This document shows, in pieces, positions 1-14,100 of a stretch of DNA of 64,000 nucleotides. Where the stretch lies: NCBI RefSeq assembly GCF_949628215.1, contig NC_134276.1:34087226-34151225 (forward strand), given 5' to 3'. The stretch's first letter is position 1; every line of letters starts with the position of its first letter. A model generated the notes under the pieces. The model did not search any database and had not been told where the DNA came from. It saw nothing but the letters and a program-made list of their open reading frames with translations. Position numbers and translations under genes: made by a program. This stretch comes from Phalacrocorax aristotelis (taxonomy: Eukaryota; Chordata; Aves; Suliformes; Phalacrocoracidae).

Positions 1-3000
1 AATAAATATTTTAATAGATGAACCAAGGGATTATTAATTCTCTGCTTCTCATGCGGAATATAAAGTATATATAATTTCCAGGAGGAGGTGATTGATGGTG
101 CAGCTCAGTGAGAAACTTCCTTCATTAAATTGAAGCAGACACACAAAGCATGTAAGGCCACAATGGGCCACTCAGGCAAGGCAATGCACTGGGCTCTCCA
201 GAAAAAGTATGGGGAGAGAAGGGATGGCTCAGGCAGTATTTTCCTTCATTCATGTGGAATTCAGAACAGAGACTTTAGAGCAACTGGAGCACTCAACATG
301 CAGGCTTCCCGTATTCTGTCGAAAGTAATCTGTATAAGATCTTCCCCTGTCGAGGGCTATTTTTTCCCCTTCTTCACATGGGAAAACATATCTGGAGCCT
401 ACCGCTACTTAGCAAGTCTTTCTCTATTCCACTCATTGGATTCGATGGTTTTTAGTGTGTCTACAAAAAAGCAAGCTGGTGATTAAGAATTACAGAAGTC
501 TAGGAGGAGACGTGGGAAAGGCATATTTTATCCTGGGTTTAGTTATCTAGAAGGGAGCTGGTCCCATTAGAAAGAGCGGTCTTGTGGGGGGATGCCTTTT
601 TGTTCAAGTTCATTTTTGGTTTTATTGAGAGAGGAGCTTTTTGTTTGTTTGTTTGTTTGTTTTTCTTTGTTTTGGTTTGGGTTTTGTTGGGGTTTTTTTG
701 ACACATTACTTTGCAGTGGATTTTCAGGGCTGAGAATATAATGTAAAACAGGTTCCAAGACTCGAAGTTAAACTAATACAAAGTGACAATCAAGAAAGCT
801 TCTTTTCAAGTCTTCTGAATTAAAACAGGATACTATCAACATAACATGAAATGGGGAGAGCTTATTTCAGTGCAGCCTTTCTGAAGATTCTTTGCATCTG
901 AAAGCAAAAGTCAGATACAGATTTGACATGAGTTAATACATCCCAAAATACATAATGGAAACAAACAGTTGGGATTCTGCAGACTCATGCAAAGGAAATT
1001 GTTTGCCGCTTATAAAAGTCCTCTCACTCACATAAATAGGGCTGTTTGTACAAAAGTTGAGGCTTGCTGGGTGAACCCAGCTGTCTCAGGGCAAGGAGGG
1101 GGAATCAGATGTACACCCTAAAATTGCACTAGCAGATGAAATGAGGCTGTTATGTGAGCGGCAGCAAAGAGGAAAAGCCTGCTGCATGCGCATACTGTAT
1201 CAGCTCATCACGATCTGTGTTTCAAGCTTTGGAGAAAGATTAAAAAGTGAAACCACAAATGGAAAAATAAATCTCTGGAGTTTTTCTAAAAGGCTGTGTT
1301 AGGGCTTTCACTGTGTACTTTTGTTTTATGTTACAGACAAAACAATGAGTCATGTTTAAAAGCTGCTAGTTGATTGGGTTGGGATCATGTGACCCATCAG
1401 CATCGTGTGTCCTTCTAATGTATTTTGCAGTAATCAAACAAATAGAGAAAAGATACAGTTGCAATAGAGGTAACAGGACAGTCCTGTTTATTTATTTAAA
1501 GAAGGAGACACTGTATTTAAGCAGTCAGCCTAAAATGCCCTCTTCTTTAATGTTACGTTTTTGTACTAGACATTCAGAAGGGTTCAGTATTCCTTTAAAG
1601 AGAGTTTTTTCAGTACAGAATAGGCTAGTCTAGACAGATAAATTGAATAAAAGCAACACAAGCACACAGTAGATAAAGTACAGTTCAGCCTAACCCGCCA
1701 CAGGGTTTAGTTGCCCGTTGCAAATTTTTTTCATTTAGACTGAAACTTCCCATTCCGCACATCTGCTTCAGGCTGTTTTATATATATATATACACAATTT
1801 GGTTGAAAAAATATCACCAGTTCCTGTGAATAGCACTAGGCAAAACACGCTGTTTTCTCTGCATGCTTCCCCAAGAAGCCTTTTGTGCCACTATGCTATA
1901 GATGTTCAGATTTGACAGCAAGGCTTCCTCTTGCTCAAGAACTTGCCCAGTGCTGCTAAGAAAACAAAAAATCATGCCTACATGGGGCTAAGTTATGAGG
2001 GTTTGATAAACTACCATGTGCGCAGGCTTAATAGATGCTTGCTAGTGCTTTAACTGCCGCAGCTGTGCCCCAGCCCAGGGCTCAGAAAGACTTTTCCTGC
2101 CATCTCGGTCATAGCCAAAAGCTGAACTGAAATTAGGGGGAGGCTTTCTCCACTGTCCTTCCTACCTTTGCTGCCCAGGTACTGGAGGGGAGAAAGTCAG
2201 CAGGAATCTGGGCCCAGCCTGGAGGGAGAGAGCCTGAAAAACAACTTGGAAAGAGAAAAATCGGGGAAGAGGAGGACAGAGTTACATCAATTCATCTAAA
2301 AATAGGTTACAAAATGAAAGCGAACAGTGAATACAAACAAAAAGCCTTCTGGAAAGTAAAGACAAAAATATTTCAGCTGACCTATTCCCATTTTTTTTCC
2401 CCAAAAATCCTTCTTATTTTCTGAGATACAGATAAGACTGAAAATTAACATTTCCTTTTTTTGGCAAATCATGAATTCTCATAGAATAGGACACATAGTT
2501 TTCACTGTGCTTTAGTCAGCTCTTTGTGTGCCATTTAGTGCTCCCCCAGCTCCACTGCTGTTCCCAAGTCCTTCACAACCCCTAGAAGGTGAGGAAATGG
2601 CATTCCATCTCTATTAAAGACCAGGAAATGGGGTCAAGAGGGGATTAAATAAGGAAAAATATCCATTATTCTGGGGATTTCTCATTTGTAACGCCCTGTG
2701 AACTAGCACTTTCTACCTTCAAAGTGCAGCTGCTGGTGTTTGCTTTCAACTGTGAATGCTCAGCTCTTCTGCAAATCAGATCTGAGGCTCAGGACAGGCT
2801 CTCAGAAATACACAACAAAGCAGCACTTCAGTGGCCTGCCTAGATTTGCTAAGAAGCTGCAGCCCTGCCTCCTACTCTGCACAGAGAGCTCGGGATAGAC
2901 ATTCTGGTTTGGGTGGTGTCACCCTCATTACTGATTGAAGACACAGTATTTATGGTCTCACAAGGGGTCCTTGTTATGGTATTTCATGGTTGGTTGGCAA

Positions 3001-6000
3001 TAAACACAGTTGGCCTTGTGATTAATTTCTCCAGCGTGCTAGTGTGACAGCTGGATTGGGAGCTGGCTTCTTGCTCCCTATTTACGTGCCCAGTGCTAAA
3101 GTGGTTTGAATGCACCGTGACCTAGAGGTGCTTCCAGAGTCAAGGCTGATCTACTAATATATAAAGATAGATCTCTCTGAGATTCTGGGTGACACCTTCC
3201 GGGCAGATAAATTCATTAAATTACACTGCCTTGCAAAAGCACCTCATCCACTAAGCCAAAGAACAAATTCTGAATTATCAAATGAAGTGTGACAGCTCTG
3301 CTAACACAAGAATACATTGTTATCTCAGGTGAACAAACTGAAAATCTAATGTATCAGCTGGGGAAAAAAGTCTTTGGAAAGACCTCCTGTCTCATGATAT
3401 AATCCAACAGAGATCCTAATCTACCCTAGCTGCAAAATTTGGAGGAGCAATAGACAGAAACAAACAGCAGGATCCAATGAGACACTTCCCTCTCTAAGGA
3501 TAGAAGAATTTAAATATACAAAGTTAATTTCACTGCTGGGTTAAAATGTATTTTATTTGCTGTAAGGGAAAGGTATTGATCCAAACACCATTATAGCCTA
3601 ACTTCTTTTTTGGAATGCATTAGAAGTTCAGTGCCATGTCTTAGGCTAAGAGATAAACTGGTGCAGAGTTAGGCCCTGAATATTTACTTTTGTTTTGGCC
3701 GTTAGCGTTACTTTAAACAGAAGGGAAGTACATGCTTTCCTTCAATAGCTCCTTGGTTTTTTGCTGAGACTGTTGGGTTAGGTCCTAAGAAAATTGGGAT
3801 TTGAATACATCATATTATGCTCAGCCTAAAAGTGTGCAAACATAATTTCACCTTCTGATTTCAAAGCATCTTGAAAATGAAGGAAGAATTAGAAGCCCTT
3901 CACCAAAAAGACAGAGAATTAGAGATGATGAGAAGAAGAAGTCACCAGGGCAAGACTCCTTACCTAACCTGAAGGAGGGTCAAGAGATACCTAGAAACAA
4001 GCTTCAGAGCATCTGATGGTAAATACAGCTGTATGAACCTTCTGCAGTGAAACCCCAAACAAAGCAGGTAACTCAGCAGAATCTTGATTTTCTTATAGCC
4101 ACCATACTTGGTCAACACACTCCAAACATTCACCCGGGTTCAGAGACTGTCTCACAACTTTGGGTTGTGGCTTGAGTAAACCAGGGCTGAGTTTCAGTCG
4201 AACACTCCTATTTATAGTTTCCGGCAGACAACAGGCCAAACTCAGTGGTTTTGTATGGTTTCCATCTGAAAGTCGGCAAAAATTGGCTATTTCAGCTGAT
4301 TTTTTGCTTTGGGTTTTTGGAGCGGAGGAGAGGAAAGAGGGAAGGTTCATTCAAAAATTGAAGTGATGAGCAAAAATAAGAGTCTACGAACCTCACCAGC
4401 CAAAACTACGAAAGGTTGACATAGAGCCCTGGGAACAGAAACCACGGTGATTTTCCTGTCTCCCATGGTAAGCAGAGACTATGTGGTGAGTGATAGTGCT
4501 GCAGGAAAATGTCTGAGAGGAGCCCCACAAACAGGAGGTGGATTAAATGGACAAGAAGCCAACTGATTGCTACTGGCTGGATCCCGTCCTCCTACATTAA
4601 GAAATTCTGCTGTAAAATCACCAGCCTTCACATCAGCAGCAAAAGACTTTACAGCCTGCACCTCTCAGCTGTGAAACCCCAAAGCACGCCAAGAGGAAGC
4701 CATGTGGTCTTCTCAGTGGTTGGAATAAAAATATGGGAAGCCTGGAGGTACTAAGCCACTGACTCAGAGTGTGACTGTAAGGAAGTCACTCCACCTTCTT
4801 GTGCTTCTGTCATACTAGTCCAAATTAGCTTAAAAAGTAGGAATCACTAAAAAAAACACCCACTCTGACTAACCTATTTGTTGAGTCATCACGCATGTGA
4901 TGTCTCTGGAAGCTTTCTTGGCATATGAAGCACCTTCCCAAAAAGATAATCACTCTAGATAGCTCAGGTTCACAATACTGGAAAGGGAGTTCCTTTTAAA
5001 ATACAGTAGAAAATGCCATCAGAAACTATCTGTGGAGGCAAAACTGACCTACAAGTCCAGATGTCATTTTCCAAAGGGACATCTGGAATCACTGTTATTT
5101 TGTTGTTGCTCATTTTCACTGGATTATTTTCTATCTCATCATCATTTTCAAAGGGATGGAACAAAACAGACCAGAATGAGAAATTACTGAAATGTACTTG
5201 TTAAAACGAAAGAAGACGTCAAGATATACCTTTTTTCTTTTCCTTCAACTGGATAGAAAGTCAGTGAAGCTGAATTATATTACCATGCATTTATCTTACA
5301 TTTCTGTACTGAAAGGTACACAGCAATTTGGCAAGCATTAAAAAGACTTCAGCAAAACTTAAGTGAAAAAAATTAAGTAAAATGGTGTTATTCACACAGT
5401 ATAATGGCATGAACAGAAAATACATTAAAAGTGTCAAGCCCATTCTCCTCCTCTGATCCCAGCAGTATTCTCCCAAAGCCGTGACTCCATCTCCCAGATA
5501 ATGCATAAAGAAATGGGGGCACACACAAAAGCTATATCCATAGCAGAAAATGAAATGCAGGCTGAGAGCTGGATTAAGAATCCTGAGCACCATGACCTTT
5601 TGTGCTGGCTTTAGCTTAAGAGGAGCTCAGGTGCAACACACGCCTCTAGTGAGCTAAGGAACAGCAGCCAAGGTATGGATATTTGCTGTAGTATGCCCTT
5701 TCCAGTCCATCCAGGTACTACAAACAAAACATTTGGCCATGCCAAGGTGCCAAACCTGCCCAGTATTGGACTTGCCAAAGCATGTGAATACATGCAGAAA
5801 TATATGTCCTCTCCTGGTTTGTTCCCCTGACCATGAATTTAAGGCAGTGCTGAACAAAAGACTCTTAAGCTCATTAATCACTCTCAAGGAGACAGGTTTT
5901 AGCCCTAATCAATGGGTATAACTGCATTGTGTGGTTGTCAGCTAGGAAGATTATTCAGGGAAAAGGGCAAAAACAAATCCTAATTTGTTTCTGTAAGGAT

Positions 6001-6128
6001 GGAGGTTACCAAAATATGTTAGACTACATGCACCACTAGACCTAGACATGCTAGGTGAACATAGTATGGTGCCAAAGGGTCAAGCAACTCACCCACGCCT
6101 AAGTAGAGCTCAGCTGATGCAGGTAGAA
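1..6128. other. Intergenic DNA without recognised genes
   Basis: AT-rich sequence with only short open frames. The longest plus-strand frame (118 codons at 130-486) has no recognisable domain, and its neighbours overlap on both strands as chance frames do. Apart from the TTTG repeat and a short TA-repeat near 1776-1792, I see no structure. Confidence 0.6.
639..662. repeat. (TTTG)n simple repeat
   Basis: About five tandem TTTG units, followed by a T/G-rich stretch to about 700. This low-complexity DNA accounts for the Lys/Asn/Gln-rich minus-strand frame over 567-758. Confidence 0.9.
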
Positions 6129-6600
6129 ATCACAGAAAGCTGATTCAGGTGGAAAAGGACCTCTGGACATCATCTAGTATAACCCATATCTTCTCATTCC
6201 CTGAACAAAGCAGGACTAGTGCTAAAGTTTGGTCAGGCTATTTCGGGTATCTCCAAGGACAGAGATTGCACAGCTTCTCTGGACAACCTCTTCCAACTTT
6301 TAAAAAAACATGTGAAATCCTTTTTTGTTATATTGAGCTGTCGTTTCCCTTTTGGCAACTTGGGTCTGTTGCCCCTTGTCTTCTTTCTGTCCATCTCTGA
6401 AAAGGGTCACCACCACCTTTTATACATCCCTTACAAGGCTGGTGTTAGCTCCCCCCAGAGCCATCTCTTCTCAGGCTAAACATGTCAAACTGCCTCAGCT
6501 TCTCCTTGTACATGGTGTGTCCCAGTCCCCAGCCATCCTAGCAGCCCCTCAGGCTCACTCCACTTTCTCAACAACCCTGCAGCCCTGCTGTGAGCAGTGG
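6129..6600 (-). mobile_element. CR1 3' end fragment, reverse orientation
   Basis: Read on the plus strand, the block starts like the reverse complement of a CR1 3' end: a cacagaa-type start, then ggtggaaaaggacctctgg and catctagtataaccc. It continues through the family's recognisable pieces: cttctctggacaacctcttcc, ccttacaaggct, and the ttctcaggctaaaca ... ctcagcttctcctt segment. This is an old copy with many substitutions. The several overlapping plus-strand frames here (starting at 6149, 6219 and 6352) are therefore by-products of the repeat and not genes. The inner boundary is approximate. Confidence 0.85.
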
Positions 6601-6630
6601 CCCAGCCACAGTCAACACTGAATGACAGGA

Positions 6631-6660
6631 AGATTTAGACTGGAAGGGACCTTCAGGGAT
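6631..6660 (-). mobile_element. Possible second CR1 3' end remnant
   Basis: The short stretch agatttagactggaaggg followed by accttcagggat resembles the start of a reverse-oriented CR1 3' end (tggaagggacctt...gat). It lies about 30 bases beyond the previous CR1 fragment. Similarity is lost after 6660. It may be a nested or tandem older insertion, or a diverged internal piece of the same element. Confidence 0.4.
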
Positions 6661-8239
6661 GGGCACTAGTGTGGGTCCTTCCCTCTCCTCAACAGCAACA
6701 GCATTCACTGATGGAGCTGCTGCTGCTGCTTCTTTTGGTGGTATCAAGCTAAGAAAGTTTAAGAAGCCTTATTCTAGGGTGGCAACTTCTAAAATATGCC
6801 TAGATCCTGCAACTTCCTGCAGCTGCTCAAAATCTCCCTGCCTTCATATCCATGCCTGAGCACAAGTTGCAGGATCTTCATATTTAAAGGTTTTGGTAGC
6901 ATGTGTGTTGCTCTGTGGGAGTCTATTTATAGCTCACTGATGCTTGCAGCACTGGCTTCTTTGTATTGCCCGCTGGTCCTGTAGCCTGGCTCTTGCCCAG
7001 GACGGTGTTACTGGAAGGCAGCGGGTATCCTGGCTATACTTTGAGAAGTGGCCAAAAGGCAGCTGAGCGCAGTAAAGAACATGGACCTTTGCCCTTCCCA
7101 AATTGTAGGGCTGGCTAGGCAGTACTCTTGTCCCAAGAGTATTTCTGCTTCCGTTTGCCTCAGCTCGGAGGCAGATGAGAGGAAAATTCCTGGTCATACA
7201 CACACTCGGGGAAGCGACTAAGCCGGACCTCTCTCCTGAAACTAACAAAACATCTAAACCAGAACTAGATGTGTAGGTTTAGGCAACCAATTCCCACCCC
7301 TTGCAGGGACTGAAGGACTTGGAGGGCAGCAGTCTGCCACCCTCTCAGGGAAGTCTCTGGGGACTGTCCAACCCCCAGAGCCATGCTGCAGGCTTGCACA
7401 CCATCTCAGGCGGACTCGCCATCTCCAAGGGTCACAGTTTCATCTTGCCTTTCACCCGTTCCCTCATCTGCAAGAAACAAAAACCTCTTTTTCCCCCTCT
7501 CTTGAACACCCGCCCCTCTGGACTCACCTTTTTCCCCCATCTTGTTCTTAGGAACAGTTAACCAGCCTAATGTTTGCACGGTGAGAGCCAGGTAAGACAT
7601 ATCCCACAATAGTGCCTGTACCTCATTGTGGTCCCAGAAATTCTAAAATAATTTTCAATTGCCCTTTTTTCCCAGGGCAAGGACTCCCACTGTTGCTTAT
7701 GCTGGCATTAATGCAGGTTTTAGCTGCCCGAGAAGCACAAAGTGCAAGTACTCAGCAGAGAATCAGGTACCATTTATTTATTTAGTAGATTAAAGATCCT
7801 ATATTAGTTAAAAAGACACAAATGTCAAGGGGAAAAAGGACTGCATAGCATAACTCTCAGAAATAGTCAGATTCCAATTACTGTAATTATATCTTTCAAA
7901 GGTAAGGTATGAAAATTATCTCTTAAATGAGGGAACAAGGAAAGCAGAGAGAACAGTACCTTATTTCTCATCTTATCTTTGTCTCCATGCCACTGTACTG
8001 AATTGCCATGATTACATTTTGTTAAAATCTTTTCATTTTTCTCACCACTCTTTGAGGATGTAAGTCTGGGTGAACAAAGCAGGGTTATCAACCCAAATTC
8101 AATTTCACAAACTCCTAAAGAGAAATATTTGTGAAAATGCAGACTTCAGAAAGATCAGATTCCTGTCTAACTTTCTTTTATGTGTTTTATAAGTGCATGG
8201 ACAAGAGCAGATACTTCAGTGATGGGGTTCTTTTGGGGC

Positions 8240-8251
8240 GGGGGGGGGGGG
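8240..8251. repeat. Poly(G) run of 12
   Basis: Twelve consecutive G residues, preceded by ggggc, making an uninterrupted G-rich tract that could support quadruplex formation on the plus strand. Confidence 0.9.
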
Positions 8252-11065
8252 AAATGTAGCAAAATTAAGGGCATAAAACACCTCCCACAGAAGGAAGTTT
8301 TGTTTGGCAAAACATGCCTTCTTCTCCAGGTTTTTCTCCTTCCTGCCTTTCTGACATATCCCCATAACATCTGCATCTTCCTCCTCTTGAGCAGCTAGAG
8401 GTGGCTCCAGCTTTCATCGTGCTGGTGCTGCAATTACTTCTCACAGGCAGCAGGTTCCTGCACTGCCTGCTGCTGAGCTCACGCCAGCTCCTGCTTTCTT
8501 CCCAACTCAACAGCGTCTCCTGCACCATGAGGTACACTTCATGTAACCTCATCCCGTTAAATGCTGTCTCTACCGGTGAGGTCAATACTCTTTGCCCTTT
8601 TTTTTGAACACTGATATCACCAAACTAACTTAGGATATTTTTTTTTCCAACAAACTCAGTTTCTCAACCCAATACAAGGTCTTCATCACTCTCAACAGCT
8701 CAGGAACTTTCTGCAGACTTAAACCCATGAAGTGCAGAGCACTGAGTACATTTCATGTCCATTGGGCCTGGGGCAGCCTCAGAGTGTGGGAGTCAGGCAC
8801 AACATGGCAATATCTTCCCTGTGGCAGAGCCATCCAGAAGGGTGTTTTCTGTAAGCCTCTGTCACTCTAATCGAAATCACAGGCAGACTTGCTGTCATTT
8901 CTCTTTTGGTGTCAGGACAGAGGCTTCTTGTGAGAAGAGGAAGCTAAGGGAAAAAGAGACATGAGGAGAAATAATGATGGGGAGCAAAGAGAGAAAGTGA
9001 TGTGAGAGTTAAGGGCTCAGACATGAATGAGAAGGTAACAGGAGGATGCCACCAAGCAGAGCATCTCTGACACCATCCATCATTCACAGAAGGCACCCAG
9101 GTTGGTGGCCACCATCTGTCAGTGCCCATTTCAATATGCAGATAGGCAAGGGAAAGAAGAACCCACAGGCCTGGTTATATCCTCACTACGAAATACTTTT
9201 TTCCTGGCATCACAGATGGACATCTTGATCCAGGCCAGGAGAAGGCAGATGATGACATCCCGTGACTTGGGGAGGTCTTGGATAGGGAGGGCACGGATGA
9301 GGAGGTGACCTCTCAGCAAGAGGTGGTGGGGCAGCTGGGACAAGGACTGTAACACTGTGTCCTCGGGGCAAGTGTGTGCCCAGTCCCCGCTCAGCCTGGA
9401 GGCACCTGAGTCAGGAAGGCCTGGAGAGTTAATGTGCCCATCCCCTCTGCTCAGCAGAGGATCTTCCATCCTTTCAATATCCCCTCCAAGTTGCACCAGG
9501 CCAGGCGAGCAGAGATCCTTGGGGTGATACATTATCCCTGCTTGGGCCTGAGCAAGACCTGAGGGTGAAGAGAAGGAGAGACAAAGGGCAAGCACGCAAG
9601 GGTCCGTGTGGGGAAAGGAGTCCTCTGCCACTGTACGCTGGTGAGCAGGGAAAGCACCATCAGTGATGCCACTAGCAGAAACCCTCAGATTTTATTTGTA
9701 TGCTCCCAAGCCCTCCAGATGACTTCTGGGGAATTCATAACTACACATAACCTGATGGGGAAATGGGACTGAACTTAGAACAAATATAGCAAGAAAGCTG
9801 TTTTGCTGTGAGAAACTTCCTCTACTATATTATTCGTATTTCGCTGCCTCTAGTGAAAGCACTGCAAAGAAAAGACTTGGTCAGGTGGGGCAACTATATG
9901 GATTCAGCTTCCTAATGCAAATAATTCACAGAACTATTAACGACCAAGACAGAAGCAGGGTTATTAACATTACTTTGGACTTTGATGGAACAATCTGATG
10001 ACTGATTTTCAGCCTCTTTTTGAAGTAGAAATTTATAGTCATGAATGCTGTATTTCAAGGTAACCCTGCTTAAATTAAACCAGACAGCACTGAACTCTCC
10101 TTAGAACCTTTTAAATTAATGGCAGAAGACTTTAGCAAAGCCTTTTTTCCCCCTTCTAAACTGTGTTAAGTGTGGAATTAGTGCTTTTAAAACAAAAATG
10201 CAATTTAAAAATTCAAAGTGTTGAAACTCATACAGAGCGCTTAGCTTCTCCAGTAATGTCAGACAACTCCTACACAAATCAGGTCAGGGTAATATGGGTC
10301 AGAAATGAAAAAAATAAAGATAAAAGCTCAATTATAAACTATAGACATAATGTTTAAAACAAGAAAAAGCATAAACATAATGGCTAGAATTCCAAGCAGA
10401 CAAGAACCAGATGAGAAATGTTCATATTTCCAACAACCGTTTGAATAACTTCAGTATGGATGCGGTAGATTCTTGTCTGAAATCTTGAAATAAAGGAAGT
10501 CTGTCTTTTGAGAAGCTATGTTTTGGCACAACAAGGAATAATGACCTTGACACGGAAATCTTTACATAAAATTTTCTGCTCTTTGTTTGCTGGAGCTCAG
10601 GCTTGAGGATAATGCAGCTACTTTCCAGCCTTACAGTCTTTGAATCTTCGCCTATAGATGTATGTATGCAGAGCTCTCCATCTAGTGGCAGTTGTAAAGA
10701 GCCGTGTCATGTTGCTCATTTGGTCGAGGTTCAAGAAGATTGCTACCATGCACTGCACACGCACTGCAGGTGCACATATAGATATAAAGCAGCACTACCA
10801 ACCCAAAGCCCATCTCAGCCCACTGTCCAGCACTGTCTTTGCTGACTGCCTCCTCTTGCTGGGATAGGGGCAGCCACAGCCTTTCCCTGTTGCCAGTAAT
10901 AATTACAAGGGAAAAAAAACCTAAAGATTAATCAGCTTCCTCACGGCATTCTCACCCTACAAGTTCCTTTCCTTTGAGATAAGGAAGTTCTCTGAATCCT
11001 TGTTAATGTAGGTGTCCAAACCCTGGAGTCAGTGCAGGTGAGGTGATGGGACACAGAGCAAATTA

Positions 11066-11100
11066 GGGATGAAAGGACCATCAGAGATCCTAGCCAGCTC
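11066..11100 (-). mobile_element. Possible CR1 3' end remnant (weak)
   Basis: The plus strand reads gggatgaaaggaccatcag and then agatcctagccagctc, close to the reverse complement of a CR1 3' end (ggttggaagggacctcagagatcatctagtcc). Nothing around it extends the match convincingly. Confidence 0.3.
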
Positions 11101-14100
11101 TGCGGACCTGTGTCTCTAAAAAATACCTTTACAAAAAGCAGAGAGAGCATCTGAGGGAAAAGGTAAAAGGGAGGAAAGTGACAGGGAAAGAAATAAACAT
11201 TTCTCATCCAAACTCTTTTATGTGTTCGTCTATAAACCAACCAAAACGTCTCTGCAGTTCCATTGTGGTCACTGAGCTGGTAAATGCTAGGTCTAGGGAC
11301 ATATCAGAGAGTGTAGGATTAACATTGCTCCTTGTTTCCAAAGTGGATTTTTACATGGCTGGAGGTTAGCTCTGAATCAGTGACCAAAGTTAAGAGCATC
11401 TCCTGCTCTCACTCTGGTGACAACCAGGTATTCCCTGTGGGTGCCTGACAAGTGTGGGCACAAGTGTTACTCTTTGCTCTTCCTCTCCAACAGAGGTCTC
11501 ACTGAATTTAGTGGGAGACAGCCCCAAAAAAAGGAGCGAAGGTCCCTGCAAAACCATCTGCATTTTCACAGGCTTTTAGCCAATTGTTATGAAGCTGATT
11601 GTTGGCTGGCTTGCAGATTTTCCAGCTGTCTGATTGGATTTTTTTCCCACCCTGCTCTCCAGCTGAGGGATTTACATGCTGGCCAGATGGTCCAAAGCTG
11701 GGACTGGTTATCTTGCCTCTTTCTGCTTCCTCATTGAGCTGTTTCTCCAGAAATCAAGTTGCTGTCTGCCAGTCTCTCTTTTCTAAACTCCATTGCCTTA
11801 TGCTTTTTTTGCATAAAGATGATCTCATACCAGCTTTACATGCCTCATCACTAGCTTGACGCATGACTGGCTGTCAATGAAAACACTTGTATGTGTTGAG
11901 GAGCATGACAGTACCCCATCTCTGACTCCATTCAGAGGCAGAGTGGGTAATAAATGACAACTCTACCAGAGAAGAACCACTTCCTTTTCCAATGCTACAG
12001 GTGGCATCCACCTACCTGAGATCATGTAAAAGTCTGGTGTCAAAATTTGGCATAATCAGTGGAGAGAGAAGTAAGGACTCTGGAAGGCAAATCCGCTGGT
12101 GTGTCTTAGCTGCCTAACCTAGGAGCTGAAGAACCTCAGGGGTTTCTCTACGTTGCTTCTGCCTTTGTGTTTGTGTTTCTCTACATCAGCCCTAAAGGGA
12201 GACTGGCTTCCTTAATGCCTACTTTTAGGCAGAGGAACGGCATCCTAGACTGCAGGGACCTTGATCAAAATACTCAGAAAAGCTGACTGGATGGCAGACA
12301 GGCCGACTTCTGAGCACAACTTTTTTTAGTGAGCTCTGCACTGTAAAATGAAAAAGTTTATTCCGCATACTGAGTCTTTCAGCATTTTGTTTTCTGAACT
12401 ATATAGTAAGTATTTTGTTCTTTGCATAAAAATAGCAATTTGCTACAAAGATACAGGATATACACACCCATATGATTTAAGAATGATAAAGAACCAGTAG
12501 AACTTCAAGTATTATTTTTTAATGGAAGAACCATATTGTTTTTTCCTTATCACAACACAAAGAGTGAGCAAGAAACCAGATTATATACAGAACAAGAAAA
12601 GAAACCCATGCAGGTTATTTCAACATTAAACAACTTGCCCTTTCTGCCCTCCCTCTTCTTAGAGGAAAATAACTGCTCCTGAGGCAATAACATTTGGATA
12701 TCCAGAAAAACCATTACAAGTTACTCTTCGCAGAACTGTGCAGAATTCCATAAACAGGGCATGGTTCAGTAGATGGAGGTGATTTTTTTTCTTGCCATCA
12801 GCCTCTCCTATGTTAAATAGTTGAGTTTTAGGATGATTATGTGTCTTGACATTTCCACTCTGATGCCACATAAAAGAAGTGATGCTTCTGAGAGCTATCA
12901 CTTCTTTGACGCACTGTCCCACCATTCCCCGCACACACACGATTCTTCCCTTTGAGCTGTGAACACATGTACAAGCAGCAGATAGCTGCTGGGACTCTTA
13001 CACAAAATGCATGCTGGCTGCCTTTTGACCTGCTTCTGCTCCCTTTAAACTCAACAGAAAAATTCCCCTTAATTCTAATATGAGCGGGAACTAACTTGCT
13101 GATCTCCTCCATGTGTGTCTCTTGGGTGGCCTTTTTTCCTTGTTGACTCTGAGGGGGTTCCCTGGTCATCTTTGGCGCTAAAACCTGTGGCAGTGTTCTT
13201 CAGTTTTGACCTTCCAGTTTACAAGGAGGCACAACACAGCTTATTTCACAATACACAAATTAAAAATCAAAAAGTTGGGAGACAAGAAAAGAACAGGAAG
13301 GGAGAGGAAGGACATAGATTGTCTTTCAGTCCCGTTGCATGTCTATTGCTCAGTTTTCATCCATTTTTTTTCCACAGCTGTTTTTTATTTTACTTTTGTC
13401 GTTGGTCAAGGGAATCTCTATATGTATATTGTTCAAGTTGCTTACCCTCAAAATATGAGATTTTAATTTCAACCTATAAATTAGTTGGGTTTTTACTTTA
13501 AAACACGTGAAAAGGGAAGTAACAAGAGCATTTCTGTTCTTATTTTAGCTCTTAGAAACCAGCAAGGAGGAAAGAAAATTGCCTGGAAACCTAAAGGGGA
13601 AGAGAAGAGGTATAACCGTGCCTAATTAGCAAGACATTGGACAAAAAGAAGGAACCAGTTCAAGCTCTCAACTGGCACAGAACTTGCCTTATTAAAAGCC
13701 ACAAATATACGGAAGGCCAGGTTCAGTGGAAATTCAGCTTGCAAAGCTTATGTGCTAGCCTTCCGTTTTAAATGTGGTTGTTCCTTTCTCTAAATGTAAA
13801 CCATGTGAAAGCTGCCAATCAGTTTAGCACGCAGGTAAATTATTAATACGTATTAGCAAGAAAACCTCACTTTGTGAATCTGACCCAACCTGCCAAAAGA
13901 TAAAGAGTTCTTGTTGAAAGCAAGCAATTGAAAACGATAACGGTACATTAAAACAGCTCATGCTTCTAAAAGTAAAAGATAAACATTTACCAAGTGGCCT
14001 CTTTAAGCAGATAAACAGAATGTTACTGAGACAGTGGATGTTATAGTTGAAAACCGATATTTTACTGGCATCAAATCATAGGTCCAAGTGCCTACCCCTG

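Noticed and set aside
6149..6621. Several overlapping plus-strand frames of 83 to 89 codons
   Set aside because: They lie across a reverse-oriented CR1 fragment and are explained by it.
9131..9631. 166-codon minus-strand open frame
   Set aside because: It begins with GTG and has no recognised domain. The DNA is locally GC-richer and open on the plus strand as well, so it looks like a chance frame.
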